From positions 309,999,164 to 310,063,163 of the forward strand of contig NC_081414.1 of assembly GCF_030272615.1 (NCBI RefSeq): DNA of 64,000 bases, read 5' to 3'. Numbering within the stretch: the stretch's first letter is position 1; the number at the start of each line of letters is the position of its first letter. The DNA comes from Cryptomeria japonica (taxonomy: Eukaryota; Streptophyta; Pinopsida; Cupressales; Cupressaceae). Position numbers and translations under genes: made by a program. Shown here piece after piece: positions 1-11,478 of the stretch. The notes below the pieces were generated by a model. That model ran no database searches, had not been told where the DNA came from, and was given only the letters and a program-made list of their open reading frames with translations.

Positions 1-621
1 CAAGAAGAGAAGCTATGAATTATCGAAATGACTCCATCTAGCACTTTTTCTAATGTTACTACACTTCATCCTCATGTTGATCCATGTCTATGATTTTTGG
101 GTATATTGTCCAATAAACTGAGGTTTTTGATAAAATTTAAAGTCAATTTGTGATTTTGTTGGTCTTGAAAAATACTCGTCTCTTTTCTTGATTTCCTAGA
201 ATTGAATTGAAGAATTTGTTGAAAACAACTAGGTCTATTTCACACCTTCCCAATGAGATGAGATTCGTTACCAAACCTTTTTTTTTTTTTTCTATAAGAT
301 TGGAAAGGTCATAAACATTGAAAATAAAAATAAACAAATTTTAAATTAAGTTGTAAGCCTTGTAGACCCACCAATTTTGTGTGTGATCCACAGTTGATCT
401 TGTTGGGTGAATAAGTAGTTATTAGTCCTCTAGAGGCCTTGACCATGTTAGCTACATTTCCATTCCATTTGTTGAGATATTTAATAAATTTTTGTACCTA
501 TTATTTTTTTTAATGTTGCTTCTTGAAAAAGGATTATGGCAGCCTTGATTACTTCTAGAAGGCACCTAACTCCATGCCTTTTTTGGGGGCAATTTAAACC
601 CCTTATATTCCATGTAACCAT
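1..621 (-). pseudogene. LINE ORF2 endonuclease fragment
   Basis: Reading the minus strand from 621 downward gives the start of an L1-type LINE ORF2 apurinic endonuclease-like domain. It opens with MVTWNIRGLNCPQKRHGVR, the usual N-terminus of plant LINE ORF2, and continues with LFQEATL, matching the catalytic LLQET motif. Further on are a degenerate ASRGLITTYSPNK block, FNSILGNQEKR (the GDFN region) and a DIIP-like block near 100. Several stops and frame changes break it, so it is a dead copy. The reverse transcriptase would lie left of the window. It has the same orientation as the ORF1-like block at 2780-3420 and is probably part of the same old insertion. Family identity is fairly secure; boundaries are approximate. 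Confidence 0.72.
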
Positions 622-2779
622 CTTCATTCTTTATTGCTTGGCACAATCTCACTCTTACGCCTTGTATTGTATCCATGTAGAGTTGTTTGCTTGTTACTTT
701 GTGATTTTTTCCTCTTCTCCTTATTTATTTTCTCAACCCTTTTTTGGCTAGAGATAATATATTTAAAATATCTTAACCGTGTAGTCTAATGTCTAGCAAC
801 TCTATGGCACCACTTTCTTAAGAAATTTTTTCTATTAGATGCCATTCATCTATAATTTTTAATATTCCTACCAACAAGTTTTAGAATTAACTATATAATT
901 GTAGATTCAACAACCTTGTTTCTTCAAATAATCATGAGATCACCAACTTCCTAAAATTTTAAAGCGTACAATTTTAAGCTTGATCATTATAATAAACTCC
1001 ATGGGACCACATACAACACTAAAATATTTTAGGAAGCCCCCTACATAAGACCACTACCTAACTTTATAATTGATTTTCCTCTTTAGATTCATTGTAGTTC
1101 ATCTCTTAATATTATTAAACAAGAAAGATTGCATGCCACCTTCCTTACAACATCAAGGGTGAACTTGCTCATAGAGCACATGAGACATATATGGATAATG
1201 ACATGTTGCTCATCTATTATAAATAGGTAGTCTAATAATAAACATTAGCCACTTATTAATATTAATGTTATATATTTACTTGGCTTATTATTTTTGAGCT
1301 ATTTATTGTTTTGGGAAGAACATGAATCTAGACTTTCAATTTTGTATTTTGAGGCAGGCAACGGAGGATAGGGCTTCACATGCTACATAAGTTGATATTG
1401 ATTCTATTCATATTCATAAGTTGGTTTGATGGTGGAGTGTTTAACAACTTATTTTTCAAGTAACATTGCATGGAAAGAGAATGGGAAAATAACTTGGGTG
1501 AAGACAATGGTGGTTGAACCTAAAGACAAACATGTGTTTGCATGCAAACACCAAACATCATGTGCACTATTCTATTAAAGTTTTTCAAATCAATAAAGAC
1601 AAACATCATGTGCACTATTTCATTTTGTTGGAGAGATATTGAAAGTGCAAGATACTTTAGAATCCAGGGAAGTTTGTGGAGAACACGGAATGTGTTTATG
1701 TGGAGCTCAAAGGGAAGAAGTTGAGACAAAACATATGGCTAACTAAGAGATTGAAAATTTAGAATGTTTGTTAATGGTCAAGTTTGCGTTTTATGTTGTT
1801 TTCTTGATAAGTCAATTGGAGCGAGTCGATGTTCCCTCTACATCTTTGGAAAACACCAATGACTCCAATTTGCAAAGAATACAAGGTTCAAATTAATAAA
1901 CAAAGTAGCAACAAAGGCATAGAGTCCATGAGCAAGCTAGTTGAGTAAGAACTTGAACCCAATTGGTTGTGCAAACAATGCCACACAACTAGCATTGCAT
2001 TATGTCACAAATAGCTAATGTTTTTATTTATTTTTTAATTTAAATTGATTTTTTAATTTGAATAACTTTAACATTCACTTTTAATTTGTTTTTTCAAATG
2101 TTCTTTGTAGATACATTTACTTTTTTATTAATATAAGTTGGTTTATGAAGGGTACCTTGTACATTAGATAGAACAACTTAAAGCATACACAACAATCCCT
2201 AGATGAAAACAAACAAAAAACAATAGTATCCAAGGTACCAAACAATATCAAACAAAACTTCAACCAAGTTGCCAAGCATAAAATCGTACCTAAGGATTAG
2301 CCTAGATAATGCCATACCCTATCTCATTCAATCTCACTTCATAACTTTGGTGTTTGATTGAGAGAGAGATTTGGTAATACCTTTCTTTCATCTATGAATG
2401 ATTGGTCAAGAAGGGTTATCTTCTAAATCCTCTGACCTCGGGGGAAGAGACACCCCTTTAGAGGGTCCATCCCTGGATAAACACAACAAAGGAATATCTA
2501 GGAAGAAAAACCAATTGATGAACCAAATCAATAGTTGGGTGTAACTCAACAATAAGACTTGAAGGAACTATAGGAGTTAGACTCTTTAGAGTCACACAAA
2601 CCACCTTAGAAACACCCTCAAGAATGTGACTCATATTAGGGAGAATGAGAAAAGACCATCTTGAGAAGTCTAGTCATCATTAGGGGAACCATCAATTGAA
2701 GAGTTGAAAGAATTAAGTGTCAACTGATCATTGTGGGCATTCTTCCACCACATAGCACCTTTGTGCAAAGAGAGTGAAC
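622..2779. other. No gene seen; interval between LINE ORF1 and ORF2 remnants
   Basis: AT-rich sequence with many stops in all frames. Short frames exist but carry no motif I recognise. At 2400-2780 the minus strand has weak coding-like stretches that may be the tail of the LINE ORF1. The gap is too long for an intact LINE, so other insertions or expansions are likely. Confidence 0.5.
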
Positions 2780-3420
2780 AATCAAACAACAAGTGACCAA
2801 TGACCAAACATCATCTACATCTAAAGGGGAAACCCTCATAGTCAAGAAGTTGAGTCCAGAGCCTATCCTCAACCAACAATATCCATATTAAGAGCCTTAG
2901 AGATATCTAAGTCCTTTAGAATACATGTTTATGTAGAGTGACCCATGCAGGAAGTAGTAAACTTCAAGAAGTGACCAATAACATTTCCAATGTCCTCATA
3001 GTTGAAGCCCTCCAAAACCTAGTGAGGAAGATTTGAAATCTTACCCAAACTAGTTTGATATTGAGAGGTTCTAAGAGGAGATTGAAGGAGATAGACCAAG
3101 GTTTAACTAAGAGGGGATGATTTTCTCACATCCATAACCTATTGTCAAGCACCAAATCAATGTTCTTTGAAGAGGCATAAGGAACTATGAAGAAGCCCCT
3201 AGCATAAGGATATACCGATTTTACCAACAATGAGAGACTTCCACAATTCTAGAACCCAACTATGCAATTTAGAAGATAGGGCCATAAATTGTTAAATTTG
3301 CAAATCATACCTCAATGAAGAAAAAGTCTTCATTTTTAATCGCATCCTATCCACAAACCATTATAGGGGAGGTTTGTGAGTAAGGGACCAAATTTTTTCA
3401 TACAAATAAAACCAATTAGG
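2780..3420 (-). pseudogene. LINE ORF1-like fragment with DUF4283 and zinc knuckle
   Basis: On the minus strand this region reads as the DUF4283 domain of plant LINE ORF1 proteins. Markers in order are CKFNNLWPYLL (about 3300), ARGFFIVPYASSKNIDLVLD, NHPLLVKPWSISFNLLLEP, NIKLVWVRFQIFLTRFW and, near 2800-2860, DYEGFPFRCR, a stop, then CLVIGHLLFDC. The last block is the CCHC knuckle that follows DUF4283, with the stop inside it. Frame changes and stops show it is not functional. These proteins bind RNA and form the LINE ribonucleoprotein. A host DUF4283 gene is possible, but the endonuclease block downstream on the same strand favours a LINE. The plus-strand frame at 3553-3819 and the minus frame at 3474-3866 show nothing recognisable. 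Confidence 0.7.
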
Positions 3421-6400
3421 AACCCTTGTACTAGCTATGGCCATGTCTGATTGTAAGGAACCACAATTTGAGCTCAAAGCTCCAATGTAAGTTGTTGCAC
3501 CCCTAGCAAAACAACCAAGAAATACCTTGCCATCAACACATCACCATTTTCATTGCCAAATTTGTTGCTAATGCCAAATAATCCTCCTCTTTCATCATCT
3601 CCAACAAAACCCCAACTAGAAAAAGCTCCATCTAGTAGAGGAGATGCTCCAAGCATCTCTACAAATAGCCCTTTGATGCAAGCAAGTTTTGGAACCACAA
3701 CAAAGTTGCTCAACTTGGAGCATAACCTATACTTAAAGCCCACAATTATGCTTGCAAGAAGTGGTAGGAAGAGGATGCCGAAGGTAAGCACATGGGTTGT
3801 AGAGCCACAAAAGAGTTGATTGTTTGAATTTGTAGAGTTGAGTACAAACAAGACTAAATGAGCCATATTTTCTTTGTTATATCCTTTATTGTGGAGGTAA
3901 CTAGATGTATTGATTCAAGTTCTCCAAGATTTTGGAGGGAATTTATGAGACATTGGCATGTATAGCTAAATGAAGCAAACAATTCAAAGCAAGGAGTTTG
4001 GATTGAACCTTGATGGGAATCATATATGAAACCTATTGTGATACAAAGGTAGAACATGATAAACATCCCACTTCATATGGCAACTTACAAGTTCCTCCTA
4101 TAATGATGAGGTAACCCAAGGGTTTATGGGGGACCTCAGAAAGATGTTTGGCGCAAAAGATGCATATAAACTTTGTGAGCACTAGATTGCATATTAATCT
4201 TTTATGTTTCATATTTATCAAATCAAACATTGAGATAGGTAGTGTTATTCGATTGTCGACATTGCATTGGAAGGATAAAATGGAGCCAAGGCAAATTGCT
4301 ATTGTAATATGTAGCTAGTTCCTATTATGTAAACAACAATTAATCTATTTATAACAATCCATTTAGTCAAAATGAATAAATCTACCTTTAAACAAATTAT
4401 GAAGTTAATTGTAAATTATAGTGCCTTAAGATTTTAAGATCGGAAAGCACAAACACATTTGGACGTTGATTTTGAAGATGTTGAATAGATAGATTAGGAA
4501 GTGCAACAAGGATTGGTTGGTGTCTCATTAGATTAGTTGTAATTTAATATAAGAAGTTAGTTAAGATGTCAATTTTTACTTTGATAGCCTAGGTAAGGCA
4601 CAGTCGTAAGAGATCTACTTGTTGACACTACATATACCTATCATCTTATTGTTATGCCTAATTTTGGAATTGTCATTTTGCAGCTTTCAGACCTTTTCTT
4701 CTAATGAAAACAACGGAAATTTTAATTTTTTTATTGCTGTTACTCGAACCAATGAACATTTTAATTTGATGCATATGTCAATAACTAAAATTAAAATCTT
4801 CTATGTTGCGTATAACTAAACTTTATCTTTTTTAATATTTGTATATATGCATATGCACACAAACACATACAGACAAATACACTGCCACATGCTATACCCG
4901 CCCCAAAAATGCCATCTTGAAATTGCCATGCAACTCTTCTCAATTTTACAGTGGGGTTCTAGTTCTCCCGTGCTCTAATACACGACTGCATTTTTTTCTC
5001 ATCGGGGAATAACTTTGCCGACTAAGGATTTGCTTGAGAATAAGACTGGCGTATTCTTGTTAAATTTTCTGCAAAGCAGAATACAGATCTAGCTGGAAAA
5101 ATAAGACAAACTTGCAGAGAAATGAAGAAGAAAAACAAAACAGCTGAAAATGAACTCTATTAATTCATTGTACGTTTTACAATATGTCTGAAAGCATGAT
5201 TTTATACAAAGAATGAACCACCAAAAGAATTGAAATTACGGTGGAATCATAAACTAGAGGATATGCATGAAGAGTTAAACTGAAATTACGAGGAAGATGT
5301 AGAGTTTAACAATGCACTCCTTGGTTAGCTGATGCAAATCTAGCAATGCATGAGTGACGGTTACGGTGGAACAGAAGTTTCCCGTAAATCAAAGGCACCA
5401 AACTGTTGCATGCACTAACAATTCTTTATTTCTCTTAAACAAAACAAACTGGAAGGGAAAATGCGATGATTAAAAGTCAAAACATAGAAGAGCTTTGGCA
5501 GCAAAATAGAAAGGGGGAATAATTATCCTTTGATTTTGATTCCATCCCAAACAAAATACAAACTGTCACAAATATCAACTATGCAAGTATACAGACCGTT
5601 GGATTCAAATAACCACATTATTGGATAGCTTCATTATTCTCCATAGATTTTATTTTTAATAGTTTCTGAAATTTTTAACGTTAGCCTTGCTGCTTTTGAG
5701 AACTGGAATTAGCTATATAGGGGTCTAGAGAAAAGAAGTGACAAGCAACAAACTATTTCCTAGAGATTGCAACTACTAACCACATATGGCATATTCCTTT
5801 TACAACTCTAAGCCATAATATCTAGTACAAGGAGGGAGTTTAGTGCAACTCAAGTCCTTACAATAAAAGTAAGATTTAGGTTGTTTAGATATTTCCCTAT
5901 TCCTTGAAAATTTTCTAGTATTCTGACCGTATGCTTTGACAAGTTACCTTTAAATACAAAATAAAAAAATTTAGCAGTTCACATAGGGATTGAGTAAGTC
6001 CAGGAGGTGGGTAATGAGTGTTTCTTGGTGATACATCATCTGTACTTTAATTTCATTACATGAATGCAGCACCAGATACTTGACATTCCCAGGCCTAGAA
6101 ACAAAAGGTTTTGAAAACAACAGCAAAAACTTCAAGCAAAGATTTGATTTTGGGAACACATGCAACTAAAACCTACTGGTAAAACACAAATCAGCTCCAT
6201 TATTACTACATAACATAATAGCAGATTTTTCCAATAGTAGCTGCATCAAATCCAAGTACTTTGTATTGACTGTTGTAATAGAGATGTCAATGGAGCATAC
6301 TTTCCTGCATGCATTATTTTGAATTATCCCTACCTTATTCTTTAAATATATACATACACCTCTAAAAACAATTGCATAGATTGTTTATTTCATATTCTAT

Positions 6401-6484
6401 GCTCAGAAAACAATGAAACCTCTAGATGCTACTGCCCAACTGATCAAAATAGATTATCAGGACAAATGTCTTTCTACTAGAAAG
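3421..6484. other. No gene recognised; region 3' of MENB
   Basis: AT-rich, with only short frames and no domain motif. It contains whatever 3' UTR belongs to the MENB gene, whose stop codon is at 6485-6487, but I cannot place a polyadenylation site with confidence. Confidence 0.5.
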
Positions 6485-6601
6485 CTAAGGAAGCCTTGGA
6501 AACTTTGAAAAGTCTGGTCGTCTTCGTTGCAGAAATGCATTTTTTCCTTCATTTGCCTCCTCAGAACCATAGTATAATAAGGTTGCATCTCCACCCAGCT
6601 C
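6485..6601 (-). CDS. MENB: 1,4-dihydroxy-2-naphthoyl-CoA synthase, last exon
   Basis: The last coding exon of plant naphthoate synthase, the crotonase-family enzyme that closes the second ring of the naphthoquinone nucleus in phylloquinone (vitamin K1) synthesis. In plants the enzyme is reported from peroxisomes. The exon encodes 38 residues beginning [19 protein letters not shown] and ending [13 protein letters not shown] plus TAG at 6485-6487, close to the C-terminus of plant and cyanobacterial MenB. It follows an AG acceptor at 6602-6603 and is in phase 0 with the upstream exon at 6781-6903. No stop or frameshift is visible. Either this is a living gene or a recently lost one; only two exons can be seen here. 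Confidence 0.88.
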   Translation of the reverse strand, partial: ELGGDATLLYYGSEEANEGKNAFLQRRRPDFSKFPRLP

Positions 6602-6780
6602 CTGATATGTGAATACAAGACAAATGTAGTCCAACTGGATTAGCAAGCATAGGAAAGTTCAATTTTACTTGAGACATTACCAACATGAGTAGAGTTACTG
6701 ACTCGTCCCCAACATCAAAGAAAGGACTATTCAGACTTTACAACAAAAGCAAACATCAGCGTATGGAAAACGATTATTAC

Positions 6781-6903
6781 ATGGATTCCAGCGTGGCCAT
6801 CATCAACAGCATTGAGAGCCGCCTTGCATATCCGAATGGCTGTAGGGCTATTTCTCAATATTTCTCTACACCACTTTATTGTTTCCTGTTCTAAGTTTTC
6901 CAG
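6781..6903 (-). CDS. MENB: 1,4-dihydroxy-2-naphthoyl-CoA synthase, penultimate exon
   Basis: A 123-base exon in phase 0 at both ends, encoding 41 residues. It starts LENLEQETIKWCREILRN and ends LNAVDDGHAGIH. This segment follows the conserved VVP of MenB and precedes the ELGGDATL block, which is the next exon here. The acceptor AG is at 6904-6905 and the donor GT at 6779-6780. The intron to the last exon is 179 bases. The upstream exon should end in a KMGLVNTVVP-like motif; I did not find it anywhere to the right up to 64000. The next intron may therefore be very long, or the gene is truncated. Confidence 0.87.
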
Positions 6904-8230
6904 CTGCATGATTGAAGGCAACAAATTTCAGGAACTCATACAACCAGATGATTATTAAGAACCTTGCTTTTATGACAAGATAAAAATGTGCAGAAACATT
7001 ACATAGAACTTATGATCAAATCCTAGTTGATTTTTCTTCCATTAATCATTCTGCTAAGGTATAATAATCAGAATGTTGTGGGAAATTTATTTTATACCAT
7101 CTACCATAGCACGTCATTTTCAAATAGTATGCAATAACCTACATGTTAATCTTAATATCTTCATCTCAATTTGATTTGCAACTTAAAGAAAACCTTGAAT
7201 CTCCAAAAAGGATACATGCAATGTGCATTATTAAAAAGTAATTTAAACTTCACAGATAGTGACTAAGTTCCAAAACCTTGAATCTCCAAAAAGGATACAT
7301 GCAATGTGCATTATAAAAAAGTAATTTAAATTTCACAGAAAGTGACTTTGTTTTCAAACCAGAATTACCATACAGTTTAAATTTGTCAACACAACAAATG
7401 CTTTGACTTTTGCCTTTCCCATCAAATTTTAATGTGTAGAAAATTCAAATCTGGTTTCTACATGTTACCTATGCAATTGTTACCTGTCCCTTGAGTTGAC
7501 AGTTTTTCAAACTTCAATTTTATTAGATTATTTTAACTTACATAGCAGAACTAATTCCTAAACATTGAAATTTTTGGAACTTCTGTTAATAACCAGGAAC
7601 AGTTTGAAATGTGCACTGCAATCCTCCTAGTATTCAGACAGAAACTGAGCTAAACTCAACTCATAAAATAAACAATTATTGTAAAGAAACAATGCAATAA
7701 AGAGTGCTTATCATATGCTACAACAAGACATTATTTCTTGGTTTTTGATTAAATGGGAGCCCTTGCCCACAAAAATAAATACCCATGTTAACAGTTTGCT
7801 GGATTTGGCCTGCCAGTTTGGGTCTGGTCCAACCTGGATATGGATTTGGATCCAGTTTGCATTGTGGGCTGTCCAGAGTCGCACTCCAAACTTGCGGATC
7901 CATCTGAGATGAACTCAGGTGAACCCGCAGTGTATTTGGTGGGTTTTCATGTCTAGGGGGCAAATTTGCAAGAAAAATAAAAATTATTATTATATGTTGA
8001 CTTCCAATTTTGACCAAAAACCCAAAAATGCCCCCTCAAACCCTACAATGTAGATTCCAATGCATTTTAAAGGCAACAAAAAGTCATTTGTCTTATTGTG
8101 AGTAAATGCAAAACAAAAATATTTCTCTTATTATGAATGTAAAATGATGCATGCCATGAAGCACAATCCCATGAGGTGCGCTGCCCCTCAACTTTACTAG
8201 AGGAGCTGCCTCTCAACCGTGTTGGGGTGT
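6904..8230. other. Presumed MENB intron; no other gene seen
   Basis: No coding exon is recognisable. From about 7790 to 7920 the sequence has repeated GGAT/TGG-rich words (for example tggatatggatttggatcc) that resemble subterminal repeats of a hAT-type DNA transposon. A loosely similar inverted region occurs at 13790-13850, beyond element E. At 8165-8225 there is a CTGCCCCTCAAC-type GC-rich motif like the one repeated at 36960-37140. Confidence 0.4.
7189..7354. repeat. 83-bp tandem duplication
   Basis: Two copies of an 83-bp unit lie head to tail (7189-7271 and 7272-7354). Each begins aaaaccttgaatctccaaaa and holds gatacatgcaatgtgcatta. They differ at a handful of bases. The duplication lies in the presumed MENB intron. 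Confidence 0.85.
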
Positions 8231-9949
8231 TGTGATAACCCCCATGATATCACCTACGGGGTTAAGGATATGGTAAAGGAATAAATTGAAATAAATAATC
8301 TAAAGGAAATATATTTAATTTATTTAATAAAGGGAAAGTTATTTAAATAGTTAAATGGAAAGGTATTTAAATATATTCTTGATATGTAATATCGAATATA
8401 TTTAAAAGAAATGTATATATTTAAAATAAAAAAAAAGAGAGGAAATTATATTATTTTGAAATGTAATTAATATTTAATATATTAAAAAGAAATAATATAT
8501 GAAATGCAATTAATATTTAATATATTAAAAAAGAAATAATATATTATGCAATTAAAAATTAAATATGTTATGAAATACAATTAAACCCATATTTTATATA
8601 TTAAAAGGGGGGGACGTAGGTATCCTGAATGGGCTGGGTACCTCCGCACGAAGTGGTGCGTAGGTAACCACAGCCTAGGCTACAGTTACCTCCGCACCCC
8701 TTCATGCGGAAGGGGGCCTGTGGGGACACAACCCCTCACAAACCATAAAGGGAGGCTGCGGTCAAACAAGGAGGGGAGCAGCAGACAGGAGGGAAGAAGG
8801 AAGGGTGACGACACACTGCAGAGAAGGTTACGGGCAGACAGGTAAGGGATTGGGTATAATAATAGTTGTTGCATTAATATATAAAAAATATATATAAATG
8901 CTATTCTATATATTATATAGGTTTATAGGAATAGTATGTATTAATAGATATAGAGATATAAAGATAGGTAATGGATTATTATATATATTAATAGGAACAC
9001 TTAATATATATACATTAATAAACACAAATGCATAAAGATAGACAGTGACATTATATATATACGTTAATACATAGAGGAATAGTTCACATATATATATTAA
9101 TAAATAGGAAGGAAGAACTTGTTGTAAGCATATATAATGAATGATTCTTAAATAGTAAAGAATGATAGGAAAAATACATATCAGGGTAATAGGAATGTAT
9201 GTTAAGGAATACATGTGAGTAATGGTTAATGAACATTTTATGAATATAGGTAATGAATACAAGACTATGTACATGTGGATTATGAGATAGGAAATAATAA
9301 ATGAAAATGCAAAGGAATGTATTATGAATGAAATCACATGAGGGAGGCTATAGGGAGGAAACTCTCTTAGTCTAAGGGGGGATTATGATAATCCCTAGGG
9401 CAGTATATACTGAATATCTATATGCATATATATATGGCTTGGTTGATTAAGTTCAACCAAGAAGAGAAGGATCTAGTCAATCCCCTTTGAGGACTTGGAT
9501 GATGGAGGAATCGTCCAAGCCAAGGAAAGGCAAGGGTCTTCCTTGGTTGGCTTGGGTGTAAGAGGTTATACCCAAGACAGGACTCAAGGGTCGGACTGAT
9601 CCCCTCTGAGGACTTGGATGATGAAGGCATCACCCAAGGCAAGGAAAGGCAAGGGTCTTCCTTGGAGGGCTTGGGTGTAAGAGGTTACACCCAAGACGGG
9701 ATTCGAATTCATCTTCGATTTCCTGGAGGGCTTGGGACCAAGGGGTTCCAAGAAGGCAAGCTTCACAGCCACCTCAGGACATACTTTCGTATGGCATTCA
9801 TATCCTTTTTATTAGATGAAAATTATGATTCTGTTAATTATCTATGTTAGATTGCAAGTTAGATTACTTATGTATATATATATATATGTTGTTGTGTTCT
9901 AACAATCTGTTTTGCAGGTTAATGATCTCTAACTAGTAGGGACATTACA
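8231..9949 (+). repeat. Element E 5' LTR
   Basis: Starts TGTGATAACCCCC and ends GGGACATTACA, directly before the PBS. It is nearly identical to 11479-13212. It is unusually AT-rich in the first half, has a GC-rich block at 8610-8770, and a 120-bp internal duplication at 9478-9717. Confidence 0.95.
9478..9717 (+). repeat. 120-bp duplication with hairpins inside the E LTR
   Basis: Two units of about 120 bp share ctgaggacttggatgatg, ggcaagggtcttccttgg and the hairpin CTTGGGTGTAAGAGGTTA[CT]ACCCAAG. The same arrangement recurs in the 3' LTR near 12736-12970. Confidence 0.8.
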
Positions 9950-9950
9950 G

Positions 9951-9962
9951 TGGTATCAGAGC
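9951..9962 (+). other. Primer-binding site of element E
   Basis: TGGTATCAGAGC, complementary to the 3' end of initiator tRNA-Met, one base after the 5' LTR. Confidence 0.93.
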
Positions 9963-9998
9963 ATAATCCTACCATCCTGTGGGAAACGTTCCTTGTTT

Positions 9999-11165
9999 AT
10001 GATCACATATCAGAGGAAGAAAGGAGCAAAAGCAATGGCTGATCAATTAGCCACACAGTTCCAGACGTTCATGGAGCAAACCAATGAGAAATTTGAAACA
10101 ATGAGCCAGTTAATCCTCCAAAGTACCAACAGCAACAATAGAGATATGTCAAACCCTAGAAGAGAGACACACTCTAATCACGCCGACAACGAACGATCGC
10201 CTTAAAGTTCTAGGCAAACAATTCCTAAATTTCTTCCTAGAGAAGAACATGTGAGAGAGGAGGAGGAACCAGTCACACTTGGGGTGGAAGAAATCGCCCA
10301 AATTTATGCTAGATTGGAACCAGAAGTTCAGAGGGTGGTGTCCTTCAGGGACTTCTGTGAATCCAAGACTAATGAGAATAGGAGGAGGAAACCTATGGGT
10401 AACGACCTCAAAGCTAAAATCAACAAAATGTCCCTACCCTGTTTTGATGGGGCAGGGAAGGATGTTGCCCAAGCTTGGGTACAAAAATTAGACACCTACC
10501 TTTCATACAGTCCAATGACAGAAGGAGATGCTATAAAATTTGCCATACTACATTTAACCGGAAATGCCCATAATTGGTGGCATAACGGTCTCAATACCCT
10601 AGGACACAAAAACGTCTCCACCTACAATGAGTTTACCCAAAGGCTCATCAGCCAATTCGACTAGAAAGACTCAGAATGGTACTTCCAAGAGCTAACACAC
10701 CTTAAGCAAGTAGGAACCATTGAAGATTATATAGATCAATTCCAAAACTTGTCAGTAATGGTCCCCGACCTATCTCAGAAAAGGCTTACCTACATGTTCT
10801 TAGAAGGTCTGAAGGACCCCATTAAGAATTTTGTTAAACCCCTAGAACCACAAAACTTAGGAGAAGCCATTAAGAAAACTAGGATGGTCGAATTTAATGC
10901 CCCCAAGAATACCTCAACCAAAACTCCACATAGGAATGAGGGACCCCAGAGGGACCACTGAGAAAAGCCTTGCCTCTTGTGCAATAAACCTTGGAGCTTT
11001 AATCACCAATGCAAGGAAAGAGGCGAGCTCATGGAGAAAGGGTTATGCTTCAAATGCAAGGCCCCATGGGTGAGAGGCCATGAATGTAAAAGACGAAAGT
11101 TGAATAACACAGAAGAAATACAAGATGAGGACAGACCCTACAAAAGGGCCAGATTTGAAGGCTAA
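9999..11165 (+). pseudogene. Element E gag (capsid plus zinc knuckle), three in-frame stops
   Basis: One reading frame runs from ATG 9999 (or 10035) to TAA at 11163-11165, interrupted by in-frame stops at 10203-10205, 10662-10664 and 10959-10961. The protein forms virus-like particles that package the element RNA. The capsid part holds MSLPCFDGAGKDVAQAWVQK, ILHLTGNAHNWWHNG and YMFLEGLKDPIKNFV, typical of chromovirus gag. The C-terminus has cysteine-rich motifs CLLCNKPWSFNHQC and CFKCKAPWVRGHEC followed by basic residues. At least two stops can be explained by single C-to-T changes. About 388 codons long. No protease follows; the PPT begins about 300 bases later. Related to the gag at 61990-63197. 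Confidence 0.88.
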
Positions 11166-11464
11166 CATTAAAAGGAATTCCCGATGGCTCTCCAAAGACA
11201 TTATCGTGTAATAAAATGGAAGAAATTCTTAGGCATAATCAAGGAGAGTGGGTCGCCCAATGAATGGTCTTGGATAAATCTCCGGCCGAAGGTCAAATCA
11301 TTCATAGTGATATACAACACACCCTTAGGAGACAAAAAAAAAAAAAAAAGGGGATTTGGACATTCCATTGAATTAGGAGGAACAAAATCTGTCATCACCA
11401 CTCCTTACCCCACCCCCACAAATAAAAAGAGACCGACCTAAATATGCTTGAGGACAAGCAAAAT

Positions 11465-11478
11465 TGAGACGGAGGGAC
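11465..11478 (+). other. Polypurine tract of element E
   Basis: The purine-rich tgagacggagggac immediately precedes the 3' LTR and would prime plus-strand synthesis. Confidence 0.75.

Noticed and set aside
7189-7354. Two-unit repeat considered as a CRISPR-like array
   Set aside because: Only two 83-bp units with no spacers, in a eukaryotic context.
8400-8560. AT-rich tandem-like sequence as a possible origin or matrix attachment region
   Set aside because: It lies inside the E LTR and recurs in the other LTR; composition alone does not support an origin.
8906-9337. Minus-strand hydrophobic open frame in the E LTR (repeated at 12250-12594), resembling a membrane protein
   Set aside because: It arises from AT-rich ATATAT/TTAATA sequence in both LTRs; Ile/Tyr/Leu content reflects base composition and there is no homology or conserved start.
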